From: an uncultured cyanobacterium
Lineage (GTDB): Bacteria; Cyanobacteriota; Cyanobacteriia; Cyanobacteriales; Chroococcidiopsidaceae
Length of the DNA: 22,480 nt
Direction: 5' to 3'
Assembly: GCA_946221495.1 (NCBI GenBank)
Contig: CAMIFA010000077.1
Span: forward strand, 1-22,480
In this document: piece after piece, positions 6,426-13,838 of the stretch
Position numbering within the stretch: the stretch's first letter is position 1
Layout: the number at the start of each line of letters is the position of its first letter
Notes under the pieces: model-generated
What the model was told of the DNA's origin: nothing
The model's database searches: none
Seen by the model: only the letters and a program-made list of their open reading frames with translations
Translations under genes and position numbers: made by a program

Positions 6426-6649
6426 GAACCATATCCATCCATATATTTTTTATTAGTAGAAAGATCACCAGGTCCTTCTACGCAGCCAATGTACTTTTGG
6501 GCAAGGGTTAGAACGGAAGCAGGTGGCTCCTTATCTTGACTCTTAACTTCTTCCTGCGTCTTATGCAAAAACTCTACAAAATCAAGTACCTCTTGTTGTT
6601 TTTCACGGGGAAGTGTTTTCAGCCTTTCTACAATCTGCTCAATATTCAT
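6422..6649 (-). CDS. DUF2281-type antitoxin
   Basis: A 75-residue protein from ATG 6649 (MNIEQIVERLKTLPREKQQE), preceded by AGGAG nine bases upstream; a TTG at 6673 is open but lies before this RBS. The core LPREKQQEVLDFVEFLHKTQEE is the DUF2281 signature. The C-terminal tail (YIGCVEGPGDLSTNKKYMDGYG) resembles the toxin-wrapping tails of PIN-partner antitoxins. It is translationally coupled to the PIN gene through ATGA. Confidence 0.82.
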   Translation of the reverse strand: MNIEQIVERLKTLPREKQQEVLDFVEFLHKTQEEVKSQDKEPPASVLTLAQKYIGCVEGPGDLSTNKKYMDGYGS

Positions 6650-6768
6650 AATCTGCGTCTCCTGTAAAGTCAATGATTACTCATTCGTGGTTAAAGATTA
6701 CTATGTCATTAATTTTCCTAACTTGAACTCAGGGCTAGTTGCAAAGTACATATATAGCTGGCAACCAC

Positions 6769-6859
6769 GCGTGAAGCGTTTGCGTTCGCCCAAGGCAAAG
6801 TTGCCGCTTTGCGTTGCATGGTGAGCGAAGCGAGGCATAGCTATCCCGCAGGGAATCGC
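6769..6859. repeat. Dispersed palindromic repeat, copy C (long form)
   Basis: Identical over about 91 bp to copy A at 409-499 and in the same orientation. It stands in the 530-bp space between the DUF2281 gene and the NTRC gene. The remainder of that space shows only the Uma2 relic at 7014-7119 and a short stretch (TAGTTCAAATCTGA) shared with the spacer before copy B. Confidence 0.9.
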
Positions 6860-7013
6860 TGCCAAAAAGTAAACTGAGTATTATTCCTAGTTCAAATCTG
6901 AAGTACGATTACCTGACACCTTGCGCCTGACGACTGGAGATTGCTATGTATTAGCCTATCTAGTCAGCAGCCTACATTATCTTATAGATGCATTTGTTGA
7001 ACGGAGTTTCACC

Positions 7014-7119
7014 ATGACGGCGATCGCTCTTAGCGTCGGCAAAGACATCGCCCATAACCTTATCAGGCACAGATGTCTTGCCAAGGTTTGTGCTGGATTT
7101 ACAAGATATTCTGCAATAG
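7014..7119 (+). pseudogene. Uma2 relic with internal deletion
   Basis: The left end (TATAGATGC...ATGACGGCGATCGCTCTTAG) resembles the upstream region and first codons of the Uma2 gene at 2444. The right end, in another frame, reads LSGTDVLPRFVLDLQDILQ-stop (7060-7119), the Uma2 C-terminus. About 150 codons between them are missing. Read in one frame it yields only a chance product, so I call a pseudogene. Confidence 0.65.
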
Positions 7120-7181
7120 TTACTAGCAAATCTGCGTTATACTAGATAAAACGTAGTCGTTATGAGTTCATCAAAGTAGAC

Positions 7182-8549
7182 ATGACTAACCCAACTGTAG
7201 AGAACTTAGTAATTATCGGCTCTGGTCCAGCTGGATATACGGCGGCAATTTATGCAGCACGGGCTAACCTGAAACCAGTTGTATTTGAAGGTTTTCAGGC
7301 TGGGGGTTTGCCTGGTGGACAGCTAATGACAACGACTGAAGTTGAAAATTTCCCTGGCTTTCCCCAAGGAATTACGGGACCACAGCTAATGGATCGGATG
7401 AAGGCGCAAGCAGAGCGCTGGGGAGCTGAATTATATACCGAAGATGTCACAGAAGTTGACTTAAAAGAGCGTCCTTTTGTGATTCGTTCTGAGGAGCGGG
7501 AAGTTAGAGCCAACAGTATTGTAATTGCCACTGGCGCAACAGCCAAGCGGTTAGGTTTACCCGGAGAACATCAATTCTGGAGTCGGGGTATTTCTGCCTG
7601 TGCTATTTGTGATGGCGCAACGCCAATTTTTCATGGCGCGGAACTAGCTGTAATTGGCGGCGGTGACTCGGCGGCGGAAGAAGCAATTTACCTCACTAAG
7701 TACGGCGATACGGTGAATCTGCTAGTACGGGGAGACAAAATGCGGGCAAGTAAAGCTATGCAAGACCGTGTTTTGAGTAACCCCAAAATTAACGTCCACT
7801 GGAATACAGAAGTAGCGGATGTTTTTGGTGGCGACAACCACATGGAAGGCGTGAAACTCCGCAATACTCAAACGGGTGAAGAAAACCTTCTGCACGTTAA
7901 GGGTTTATTTTACGCGGTTGGTCATACGCCGAATACATCTTTATTTAAAGGACAGTTGGAACTAGATGATGTTGGATATATTGTCACTAAGCCTGGTTCT
8001 GTAGAAACGAGCATTGAAGGCGTTTATGCGGCTGGGGACGTGCAAGATCACGAATATCGACAAGCAATCACTGCTGCTGGTACTGGCTGTATGGCGGCGA
8101 TGTTAGCAGAACGCTGGCTATCCTTCACTGGTTTAATTCAGGAATTTCATCAAAAGTCGGAAACTCAAAATAATGAACTAGAGCATCCACAGGAGCAAAC
8201 AGCAGCGACAGAGGATGAATTTGATCCTAATGAAACACGCCATGCAGGCAGCTTTGCTTTGCGGAAGTTGTTTCATGAGAGTGATCGCCTACTTGTCGTT
8301 AAGTACGTATCACCAAACTGTGGTCCTTGCCACACTCTCAAGCCGATTTTGAATAAAGTGGTAGATGAATTTAATGGCAAAATTCACTTGGTAGAAATTG
8401 ATATTGCTCAAGACCGAGATATTGCTGAAACTGCTGGTGTGACTGGAACACCAACGATTCAGTTCTTTAAAAATAAAGAACTGGTGGTTGAATCTAAAGG
8501 CATCAAGCCAAAGAGCCAATATCGGCAGTTGATTGAGAGCTATTTGTAA
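7182..8549 (+). CDS. trxB: NADPH-thioredoxin reductase/thioredoxin fusion (NTRC type)
   Basis: A 455-residue bifunctional protein. Residues 1-315 are a flavin thioredoxin reductase: FAD motif GSGPAGYTAAIYAA (13-26), redox disulfide CAIC at 140-143, NADPH motif GGGDSAAEEA (159-168) and FAD motif VYAAGDVQD (281-289). A hydrophilic linker of about 35 residues (rich in Glu, Gln, Asn) leads to a thioredoxin domain (about 355-455) with CGPC at 380-383 and the cis-proline motif GTPT. This is the domain order of NTRC, which in plants and cyanobacteria uses NADPH to reduce 2-Cys peroxiredoxin and other stromal or cytosolic targets. Start ATG 7182; the RBS is weak. A terminator-like hairpin follows at 8652-8681. 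Confidence 0.95.
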   Translation: MTNPTVENLVIIGSGPAGYTAAIYAARANLKPVVFEGFQAGGLPGGQLMTTTEVENFPGFPQGITGPQLMDRMKAQAERWGAELYTEDVTEVDLKERPFVIRSEEREVRANSIVIATGATAKRLGLPGEHQFWSRGISACAICDGATPIFHGAELAVIGGGDSAAEEAIYLTKYGDTVNLLVRGDKMRASKAMQDRVLSNPKINVHWNTEVADVFGGDNHMEGVKLRNTQTGEENLLHVKGLFYAVGHTPNTSLFKGQLELDDVGYIVTKPGSVETSIEGVYAAGDVQDHEYRQAITAAGTGCMAAMLAERWLSFTGLIQEFHQKSETQNNELEHPQEQTAATEDEFDPNETRHAGSFALRKLFHESDRLLVVKYVSPNCGPCHTLKPILNKVVDEFNGKIHLVEIDIAQDRDIAETAGVTGTPTIQFFKNKELVVESKGIKPKSQYRQLIESYL

Positions 8550-8555
8550 GATTTG

Positions 8556-8812
8556 GGCGTGGCGAATGCAATTCGCGCCTACGCCAACCCCCCTTCTCCC
8601 CCCTATCCCCACTTTGTGGGGATCCCGAGTCCCCCGTAACGGAACGGCAATAAGGCGGGAGGCAGAGCCACACCGCCTTTTGCCTCCAGAAGGGGTGCAG
8701 GAGTTGCTTCGCTTTTGTTATCACAAAACCCGCCTACGCGGGTTAGAATACATCGCATTTAGTCCGTGCAGGCGGACGAGCGTTTGTGTAGCAGCGAATT
8801 CCATTCGCCAAG
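8556..8812. repeat. Cluster of palindromic intergenic repeats
   Basis: A chain of perfect or near-perfect hairpins: GCGAAT-GCA-ATTCGC (8562-8576, with GGCGT/ACGCC outside it), ATCCCCAC-TTT-GTGGGGAT (8605-8623), AAGGCGG/CCGCCTT (8652-8679), AACCCGC-CTAC-GCGGGTT (8727-8744), GTCCG/CGGAC (8762-8777) and GCGAAT-TCC-ATTCGC (8794-8808). The segment from AACCCGCC to ATTCGCC resembles an interspersed repeat that I recognise from many cyanobacterial genomes. The first and last hairpins share the GCGAAT/ATTCGC arms and may mark the ends of one element. The open frames over this stretch are not genes. Confidence 0.7.
8652..8681 (+). terminator. Possible intrinsic terminator after NTRC gene
   Basis: Stem AAGGCGG/CCGCCTT with a 14-base loop, followed by TTTT. 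It lies about 100 bp after the stop, inside the palindrome cluster. The T-run is short, so it may simply be part of the repeat. Confidence 0.3.
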
Positions 8813-8902
8813 GTTAATCAAAACCACAAATTAATCGCTCCTTTGAGTCACAATTGCTGTAAAAATAATCAGCGTATCCTGCTCCTTATAGGGCGATCGC
8901 CA

Positions 8903-9802
8903 ATGACCGTTACTAAACGCCAACTGCCTAGATTATTCCGGTTTTCCGGCAAATCCAGCCTTTCTCAACAACTAATGCGGATCGGGTTAGTTATTACCCT
9001 AATTTTTCTGTTTGTAGCTGTTCTAGCGCCTCTATTTCAAGCTTGGGGGTGGCTGCAAGACCCGCTTGAATCTCTAACTAACCCGATTCATCAGCCACCC
9101 TCAGCAGGGCATTTATTCGGCACAACTCACCAAGGTTATGATGTATTTTCGCGGACGTTGTTTGGTACTCAAGCAGCGTTGCAAGTAGTTGTTCTAGCAA
9201 CAGCACTAAGTATGATTATTGGTGTACCACTAGGATTAGTCAGTGGCTACTTGGGCGGTAGACTTGACCGCGTACTGCTATTTTTAATGGACTCTATCTA
9301 CACTCTGCCAGGACTACTGCTTTCGGTAACACTAGCATTTGTAGTTGGGCGGGGAATATTTAATGCTGCGATCGCTATTAGCATTGCCTACATACCTCAG
9401 TATTACCGAGTTGTCCGCAATCACACTGTTAGCGTCAAAACTGAATTATTCATCGAAGCGGCGCAAGCAATGGGAGCTTCCACTTGGGCAGTTCTTTCCC
9501 GATATTTGTTTTTCAACGTCATTCAAAGCGTTCCAGTATTATTTACTCTCAACGCTGCGGATGCAATTTTAACACTCGGCGGTTTAGGCTTTTTAGGGCT
9601 AGGACTTGTAAAAGACACACCAGAATGGGGCTATGATTTGCGTCAAGCTCTTAATGGACTGTCTACCGGAGTTTGGTGGACAACGCTTTTTCCTGGTTTA
9701 GCAATGACATTACTAGTTGTCGGGTTGTCGCTACTCGGTGAAGGCTTGAATGACTTTGTAAATCCGCGCTTGCGCCGAGACAATTGGCACAAAAATCCCT
9801 AA
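8903..9802 (+). CDS. ABC transporter permease, DppC/OppC family
   Basis: A 299-residue inner-membrane permease from ATG 8903 (MTVTKRQLPRLFRFSGKS); an upstream TTG at 8843 would add 20 unlikely residues. Features: an N-terminal membrane helix (about 26-46), the family motif GHLFGTTHQGYDVFSRTLFG at about 69-88, several further helices, and the EAA loop (EAAQAMGAS, about 185-193) that contacts the ATPase. This family forms the second permease of peptide, nickel or related importers. No permease partner, ATPase or binding protein is adjacent, so the substrate cannot be told; dispersed subunits are usual in cyanobacteria. Confidence 0.9.
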   Translation: MTVTKRQLPRLFRFSGKSSLSQQLMRIGLVITLIFLFVAVLAPLFQAWGWLQDPLESLTNPIHQPPSAGHLFGTTHQGYDVFSRTLFGTQAALQVVVLATALSMIIGVPLGLVSGYLGGRLDRVLLFLMDSIYTLPGLLLSVTLAFVVGRGIFNAAIAISIAYIPQYYRVVRNHTVSVKTELFIEAAQAMGASTWAVLSRYLFFNVIQSVPVLFTLNAADAILTLGGLGFLGLGLVKDTPEWGYDLRQALNGLSTGVWWTTLFPGLAMTLLVVGLSLLGEGLNDFVNPRLRRDNWHKNP

Positions 9803-9865
9803 TAAGCTTAATCGTGGATTATCTTAAAAAAGTCCTATAGAGTTATTCTGATCTCAGCTATTTCC

Positions 9866-10042
9866 ATGAAAGATATTTCCTTAATTGCCGCCGCCGTTGG
9901 TGGTTTTATGCTTTCAGTCGCTGCTGCTGGCATTATCAAGGCTGCTCCCGTAACTTCTTTAAATGCAGCACCCAGTCTAACAACCCCAGTAGCTAACCAA
10001 ACTTCTTTTACAGCTGCGCGGTTTGAAAAAAGTGAACGCTAA
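9866..10042 (+). CDS. Small Ala-rich protein with hydrophobic N-terminus, unknown function
   Basis: A 58-residue frame: MKDISLIAAAVGGFMLSVAA, then AGIIKAAPVTSLNAAP and a polar tail ending RFEKSER. The N-terminus is a single hydrophobic segment that could be a signal peptide (possible cleavage after an Ala near residue 25-27) or membrane anchor. It ends two bases before the ATG of the ROK kinase, which suggests co-transcription. I do not recognise a family. Too short for many gene callers. Its spacing and composition look real, but conservation is untested. Confidence 0.5.
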   Translation: MKDISLIAAAVGGFMLSVAAAGIIKAAPVTSLNAAPSLTTPVANQTSFTAARFEKSER

Positions 10043-10044
10043 GT

Positions 10045-10950
10045 ATGGGTAATGCCGATTTAACTAGCCAACCGCAGGTATTAGGAATTGACTTGGGGGG
10101 AACAGCAATTAAACTAGGGCGATTTAATCAAGATGGAACTTGCATACAGTCGCTAACTGTGGCGACTCCCCAACCAGCGACACCAGAAGCGGTTTTAGAA
10201 ACTATAGTGAGGGCGATCGCCCAAATTGACCCTAAGCGAGAATGCCTAGCGATCGGAGTTGGTACACCAGGTCCGATTGATGCCGGCGGACGAATTGCTA
10301 GAGTAGCAATTAATTTACCTAACTGGTATGATGTTCCCCTAGCTGATTGGCTAGAAGCAAAGATCAATCGCCCGACAATTCTTGCTAATGATGGTAACTG
10401 TGCAGGTTTAGGAGAAGCTTGGTTAGGAGCTGGTCGCTCATTCCGTAATTTAATTTTGCTGACACTTGGTACTGGTGTTGGGGGTGCAATCATCCTTAAC
10501 GGTGAACTATTTACCGGACATCAAGGTGCAGCTGGAGAACTAGGCTTAATTACCCTTAACCCAGATGGACCAGAATGTAATAGTGGTAATCGCGGCTCCT
10601 TGGAACAATATGCCTCAGTTAAGGCTATTCGGCGGCAGACAAATTTAGAACCAGTGCAGCTAGGCGCTCTTGCTGAAGCAGGAGACATAAAAGCATTGAC
10701 ATTTTGGCAAGATTATGGTAGTTATTTAGGGGCTGGTTTGGCTAGCTTAATTTATGTGCTTACGCCGGAAGCAATTGTAATTAGCGGCGGCATAAGTGCT
10801 AGTGCTAAGTTTTTCTTGCCGAGTGTGCAAGCGGAAATAGAGCGCCGAGTAATGCCTAGTTCCCGCGCTGGTTTACAAATCTTGAGCGCTCAATTAGGCA
10901 ACCAAGCAGGAATGGTAGGTGCTGCTAAATTAGCTTGGCGCAAGGTGTAA
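10045..10950 (+). CDS. ROK family sugar kinase (glucokinase-like)
   Basis: A 301-residue protein with the ASKHA ATPase fold. The phosphate-1 motif GIDLGGTAIKLG is near residue 15, the catalytic Asp is in LANDGNCAGLGEAW, and the second phosphate motif is LTLGTGVGGAIILNGELF, followed by GHQGAAGELG and the adenosine-side VISGGIS. ROK proteins normally carry a zinc site CxCGxxGCxE; here the site reads CNSGNRGSLE, keeping only the first Cys, while the His of GHQG is retained. No N-terminal HTH, so it is an enzyme rather than a repressor; glucose or a related sugar is the probable substrate. It follows the 58-residue ORF by two bases. Confidence 0.9.
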   Translation: MGNADLTSQPQVLGIDLGGTAIKLGRFNQDGTCIQSLTVATPQPATPEAVLETIVRAIAQIDPKRECLAIGVGTPGPIDAGGRIARVAINLPNWYDVPLADWLEAKINRPTILANDGNCAGLGEAWLGAGRSFRNLILLTLGTGVGGAIILNGELFTGHQGAAGELGLITLNPDGPECNSGNRGSLEQYASVKAIRRQTNLEPVQLGALAEAGDIKALTFWQDYGSYLGAGLASLIYVLTPEAIVISGGISASAKFFLPSVQAEIERRVMPSSRAGLQILSAQLGNQAGMVGAAKLAWRKV

Positions 10951-10951
10951 A

Positions 10952-11094
10952 TTTAGTCATTAGTCATCAGTCATTGGTCATTAGTTGATCTGGGTATAAG
11001 TGCTGTTGCTTGTAAGCGAAACAAACTACTATTGAGTAATTAATATTTATAGTTCTAATAAAAAGTAGAAATATTTAACTAAGGACTAATGACT
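10952..11094. repeat. Heptamer repeat with distant inverted copy
   Basis: Five degenerate heptamers based on ATTAGTC at 10952-10986. An exact inverted 11-mer, AGTCATTAGTC at 10955-10965 against GACTAATGACT at 11084-11094, closes the convergent gap between the ROK kinase and the ABC-2 permease. Such heptanucleotide repeats are common in filamentous cyanobacteria. Confidence 0.7.
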
Positions 11095-11108
11095 CCGCGT
11101 AGCCGTTG

Positions 11109-11843
11109 TTAATCGAGAATTAAACGCGATCGCTTAAACCTTACCATTGCTACCCAAAGTAACCCAATATCAAGCACAGTCAAGACTACTAAGCTGGTTA
11201 AGAAAAGCTGTGTAGTATTAACACCCTGAGCAGATGTTGCTAGGCTTGATTGCAATGCAGTTGGCAGTAAGCTAAACCCAAAAAGTGGAATCCAAGTTAA
11301 AGCTATAGAGGCAAAAGCTAATTGTTGAGCTGCCTGCTTTACTGTTGCACTCCGTAAAGACACAATAACGCCAATGCTAGCAATCAGCGTTGCCGTTAAC
11401 AGAGCTAACACCATACCTCCCAGCATAATATTTACCGGATAAAGCAGTACCCCATTACCGTGAGTAAAATTAACTGTGACTAATCCCACCAAAAGAATAA
11501 TCAGTGTCAGCACCCAAGCGTAGCCTACGACTGCACCAACTTTACCAAATAAAATCGCTTGTTCTGATAAAGGGCTAGCTAATAGAGTTTCTAAAGTGTG
11601 CCGCTCGCGCTCACCAGCAAAAGCATCCGCAATTACCACTGTTACAGGAAGCATTGGTAGCCAACCCCAGAAACCCAATGATATTGCAGATTCTACCCAG
11701 AAACTTCCTAGCTGCGAGGGCAATAAAATCCCAAATAACACTACTGACGGTAGTAGACTCAGCACAATTCCCCGCAAATTACCGCGCTGAAATAGCAATT
11801 CGCGCCATTCTTTCCAAATCACAGTCCAAATATCGGTAATCAT
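11109..11843 (-). CDS. ABC-2 type transporter permease
   Basis: A 244-residue membrane protein with about six hydrophobic segments, starting MITDIWTVIWKEWRELLFQR, the cytoplasmic N-terminus typical of ABC-2 permeases. The AFAGERERHTLETLLASPLS motif between the second and third helices is the hallmark of this family (coupling region). The ATP-binding subunit is most likely the protein at 12410-13357, same strand, upstream. Together they would be an exporter of unknown substrate. The two genes are separated by about 570 bp containing two small convergent genes. Confidence 0.9.
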   Translation of the reverse strand: MITDIWTVIWKEWRELLFQRGNLRGIVLSLLPSVVLFGILLPSQLGSFWVESAISLGFWGWLPMLPVTVVIADAFAGERERHTLETLLASPLSEQAILFGKVGAVVGYAWVLTLIILLVGLVTVNFTHGNGVLLYPVNIMLGGMVLALLTATLIASIGVIVSLRSATVKQAAQQLAFASIALTWIPLFGFSLLPTALQSSLATSAQGVNTTQLFLTSLVVLTVLDIGLLWVAMVRFKRSRLILD

Positions 11844-11908
11844 GGCGAATCTTAACTACTAATCAGGTATCCTTGCTCTGGTAGTTACTAGGATATCTGC
11901 TTATAGAT

Positions 11909-12181
11909 ATGGCAATACGAGTAAGAACTGTACGAGAGGAGTTTGAAGCCGGAGAAGATGGTGGATATATCTACGGTGAAATCCAGCGACAAAGGAACTT
12001 TCCTGTTTACGTCGAACTAGGCACAGAAGCAGAGTATATTCCTTCTGCAAAAGACGATTTAAAAACTGAGTATAAATCTTTCACAGGATGCAATGTTTTT
12101 GTTGCTGAAAATGATCAGCAACTGAATAGAGAAGAGTATCTATTTTCCTCACTCAATGTGACAGTTATCATTTACTGCTAA
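11909..12181 (+). CDS. Hypothetical 90-residue protein
   Basis: Starts MAIRVRTVREEFEAGEDGGY with ATG 11909 and ends LFSSLNVTVIIYC. It is acidic and soluble, with no membrane segment and no motif that I recognise. It is divergent from the ABC-2 permease (65 bp between starts) and its stop directly abuts the stop of the small minus-strand gene that follows (12181/12182). It lies between the two subunit genes of one transporter, so it was probably inserted there. Confidence 0.55.
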   Translation: MAIRVRTVREEFEAGEDGGYIYGEIQRQRNFPVYVELGTEAEYIPSAKDDLKTEYKSFTGCNVFVAENDQQLNREEYLFSSLNVTVIIYC

Positions 12182-12331
12182 TCACTGAGGAGAAGACACA
12201 GGAGCAGCACGTCTCTTTCCCATTTTCTTGTGCTGAACTTGGATGTGATCGCGATTTTTTTCTAAAAACTCTTCCAGTTCCTCTATAGGAACTTGAACAG
12301 TATCTTTATTCTTTAGCTGAACAGTGAACAT
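12182..12331 (-). CDS. Hypothetical 49-residue charged protein
   Basis: An ATG at 12331 opens 49 codons: MFTVQLKNKDTVQVPIEELE, then EFLEKNRDHIQVQ, ending KKMGKRRAAPVSSPQ. A short beta-strand/helix N-terminal half is followed by a strongly basic segment. The composition is protein-like and the codons are ordinary for this window, but the RBS is weak. Its TGA stop is immediately next to the TAA of the convergent 90-residue gene. Function unknown; a partner relation between the two is possible but speculative. Confidence 0.5.
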   Translation of the reverse strand: MFTVQLKNKDTVQVPIEELEEFLEKNRDHIQVQHKKMGKRRAAPVSSPQ

Positions 12332-12409
12332 GATCAGGCTTGTTTAGTTCTTTGTACCTCACAGTATGTCACAAAAATATCGCTAAATGTGACATTCTAT
12401 CAAAGTAAT

Positions 12410-13357
12410 TTAGGTGAGGGTAGGAGCTTTTGTCTCCATCAAACTCAAAAAAACTTCTTCCAAGCTGGCGCTACCTTTACGGACTTCTTCTATTTCCACA
12501 CCTGCATTGACTAACATTTTTACTAAAGGTGCAGCACTTGTTTGTTTGTGCAAAGTAATAGTTAAGCGATTCCCTTGCAAATTAGTTGCTGATACTAATG
12601 GTTGAGATTGGAGAAAATCTATTACTTGGCGAGTAAATCCCCGCCCGACTATTTCTAAACGCGGATTTTCGGCAGCGCGTAGATCGTCTGGATTTCCGAC
12701 TGCTAATAATTTACCTTGGCGAATTACCCCGATTTGCTGACACAATTTTTCTGCTTCTGCTAAGTTGTGGGTAGTCAAGAAAACTGTTACGCCTTCACGC
12801 GCTACTATCTCTTGCAATTCATCGCGTAAGGCGGCGGCGGCTACCGGATCAAGTCCAGCTGTTGGCTCATCAAGAAAAATTAACGGCGGACAATGTAACA
12901 TCGCCCGCGCTACCGCCAGCTTTTGCTTCATGCCTCGACTCCAGCCGCCGACAAGTTCATGACGACGATGCCACAACCCTATGTTACTCAGTAGTTCTTT
13001 AATGCGCGATCGCCTTTTAGCAGTTGGTAAGCGCCAAACCCGCGCGTAAAACTCTAAATTATCTGCGGCGCTGAGGCGTTCGTAAAGTCCCGGATGTTCC
13101 AATAAAGCGCCTGTATGTTGACGAATTTTATGCGAGTGCGATCGCGTATCAAAGCCCAGCACTTGAGCGCTGCCACTGCTAGGCTCTAGTAAACCAAGTA
13201 GTAGGCGAATTGTTGTAGTTTTACCAGAACCATTCGCACCAAGAAACCCAAATACAATACCCCTGGGGATTAAGAGCGATAAATTATCTACTGCTTGGAC
13301 ATTTTTAAAATCACGACTGAGATTTTGTGTCTTGATTGCAATCGTCACATCTGCCAA
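12410..13357 (-). CDS. ABC transporter ATP-binding protein
   Basis: A 315-residue ATPase. Walker A GANGSGKTTT (about 40-49), Q-loop region HTGALLEHPG, signature region GWSRGMKQKLAVARAM (the usual LSGGQ is replaced by WSRGM, common in ABC-2 exporters), Walker B LIFLDEPTAGLD (Asp163, Glu164) and H-loop TTHNLAEAE. A C-terminal region of about 90 residues follows the nucleotide-binding domain, as in drug- and antibiotic-type exporters. The start is TTG at 13357 (MADVTIAIKTQNLSRDFK); no ATG lies near, and GTG at 13348 is an alternative. The probable membrane partner is the permease at 11109-11843. Confidence 0.9.
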   Translation of the reverse strand: MADVTIAIKTQNLSRDFKNVQAVDNLSLLIPRGIVFGFLGANGSGKTTTIRLLLGLLEPSSGSAQVLGFDTRSHSHKIRQHTGALLEHPGLYERLSAADNLEFYARVWRLPTAKRRSRIKELLSNIGLWHRRHELVGGWSRGMKQKLAVARAMLHCPPLIFLDEPTAGLDPVAAAALRDELQEIVAREGVTVFLTTHNLAEAEKLCQQIGVIRQGKLLAVGNPDDLRAAENPRLEIVGRGFTRQVIDFLQSQPLVSATNLQGNRLTITLHKQTSAAPLVKMLVNAGVEIEEVRKGSASLEEVFLSLMETKAPTLT

Positions 13358-13473
13358 ATTTTTCTAGCTGCCTTGATTCTGCCATGAATAGACAGTAGGG
13401 AAAGTGTCACTAGGCTGAAGCTTTGATATAGAACTAAGTCATACACTTCAATTGTGTGAGGAGTGAACGAGAT

Positions 13474-13680
13474 TTAACGAAGAAGCTCTTGGGGTCGAAA
13501 CACGGCAAGACTCCCAGGAGCTTTTTCTATTGTGAGGTAATTAAGGCTAGCATCTGGAATCGCCACACCATCAACCGATTCCATAACTTAAGACTGTTCC
13601 TTGGGCATTAGGTTTCCACTCTACAAGTAAGGCAACTTCAAGATTAGCGTACTATACCTGGTGTGAGTGATACCCTCGGT
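13474..13680 (-). pseudogene. Probable decayed gene, 3' part, unidentified
   Basis: On the minus strand one frame reads NLEVALLVEWKPNAQGTVL then SYGI. The neighbouring frame continues ESVDGVAIPDASLNYLTIEK and APGSLAVFRPQELLR-stop (TAA at 13474-13476). The two join naturally with one frameshift near 13595. Upstream fragments such as SLPRVSLTPGIV look like more of the same protein with stops. I do not recognise the family. It fills about a third of the 13358-14019 gap; the rest shows only the hairpin at 13484-13528 and a short repeat at 13812-13838. The protein-like composition is suggestive, not proof. Confidence 0.4.
13484..13528 (+). terminator. Terminator-like hairpin with no upstream gene on its strand
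   Basis: Stem AGCTCTTGGGGTC pairs with GACTCCCAGGAGCT (one wobble, one bulge), loop GAAACACGGCAA, followed by TTTTT. On the plus strand no protein gene precedes it, because the ABC ATPase reads away. It would therefore end a small non-coding RNA of roughly 100 nt starting somewhere after 13400. It overlaps the antisense of the decayed frame at 13474-13680, so coincidence is possible. Confidence 0.35.
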
Positions 13681-13811
13681 AAGCTAGCGCTAACGCATTA
13701 TCCGAAATTCAGCCCAGGAGCGTCAAATCTCAGTCGTACTTGTAGGCTTTATTGGGTGCGCGGCTGCTCGGCAAATTAATAGGATATAACTGTACGCATA
13801 CTCTAAGAATA

Positions 13812-13838
13812 CTTGGCGTTCTTGGCGTTTTGGCGGTT
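13812..13838. repeat. Short tandem repeat CTTGGCGTT
   Basis: Two copies of CTTGGCGTT followed by TTGGCGGTT. Similar short runs are scattered through cyanobacterial intergenic DNA. No function is evident. Confidence 0.6.

Noticed and set aside
6921..7145. 74-codon open frame on the plus strand
   Set aside because: It reads an Uma2 relic in the wrong frame; the recognisable Uma2 tail is in another frame over the same bases.
8533..8817. 94-codon plus-strand frame and overlapping minus-strand frames
   Set aside because: They cover a chain of palindromic repeats and the end of the NTRC gene; the translations are Pro/Arg-rich and not protein-like.
13452..13464. GTGTGAGGAGT, the reverse complement of the Yfr1 small RNA core ACTCCTCACAC, so a possible Yfr1 gene on the minus strand
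   Set aside because: Yfr1 needs hairpins on both sides and a T-run terminator after the core; the minus strand here has neither a GC-rich 3' hairpin nor a T-run following.
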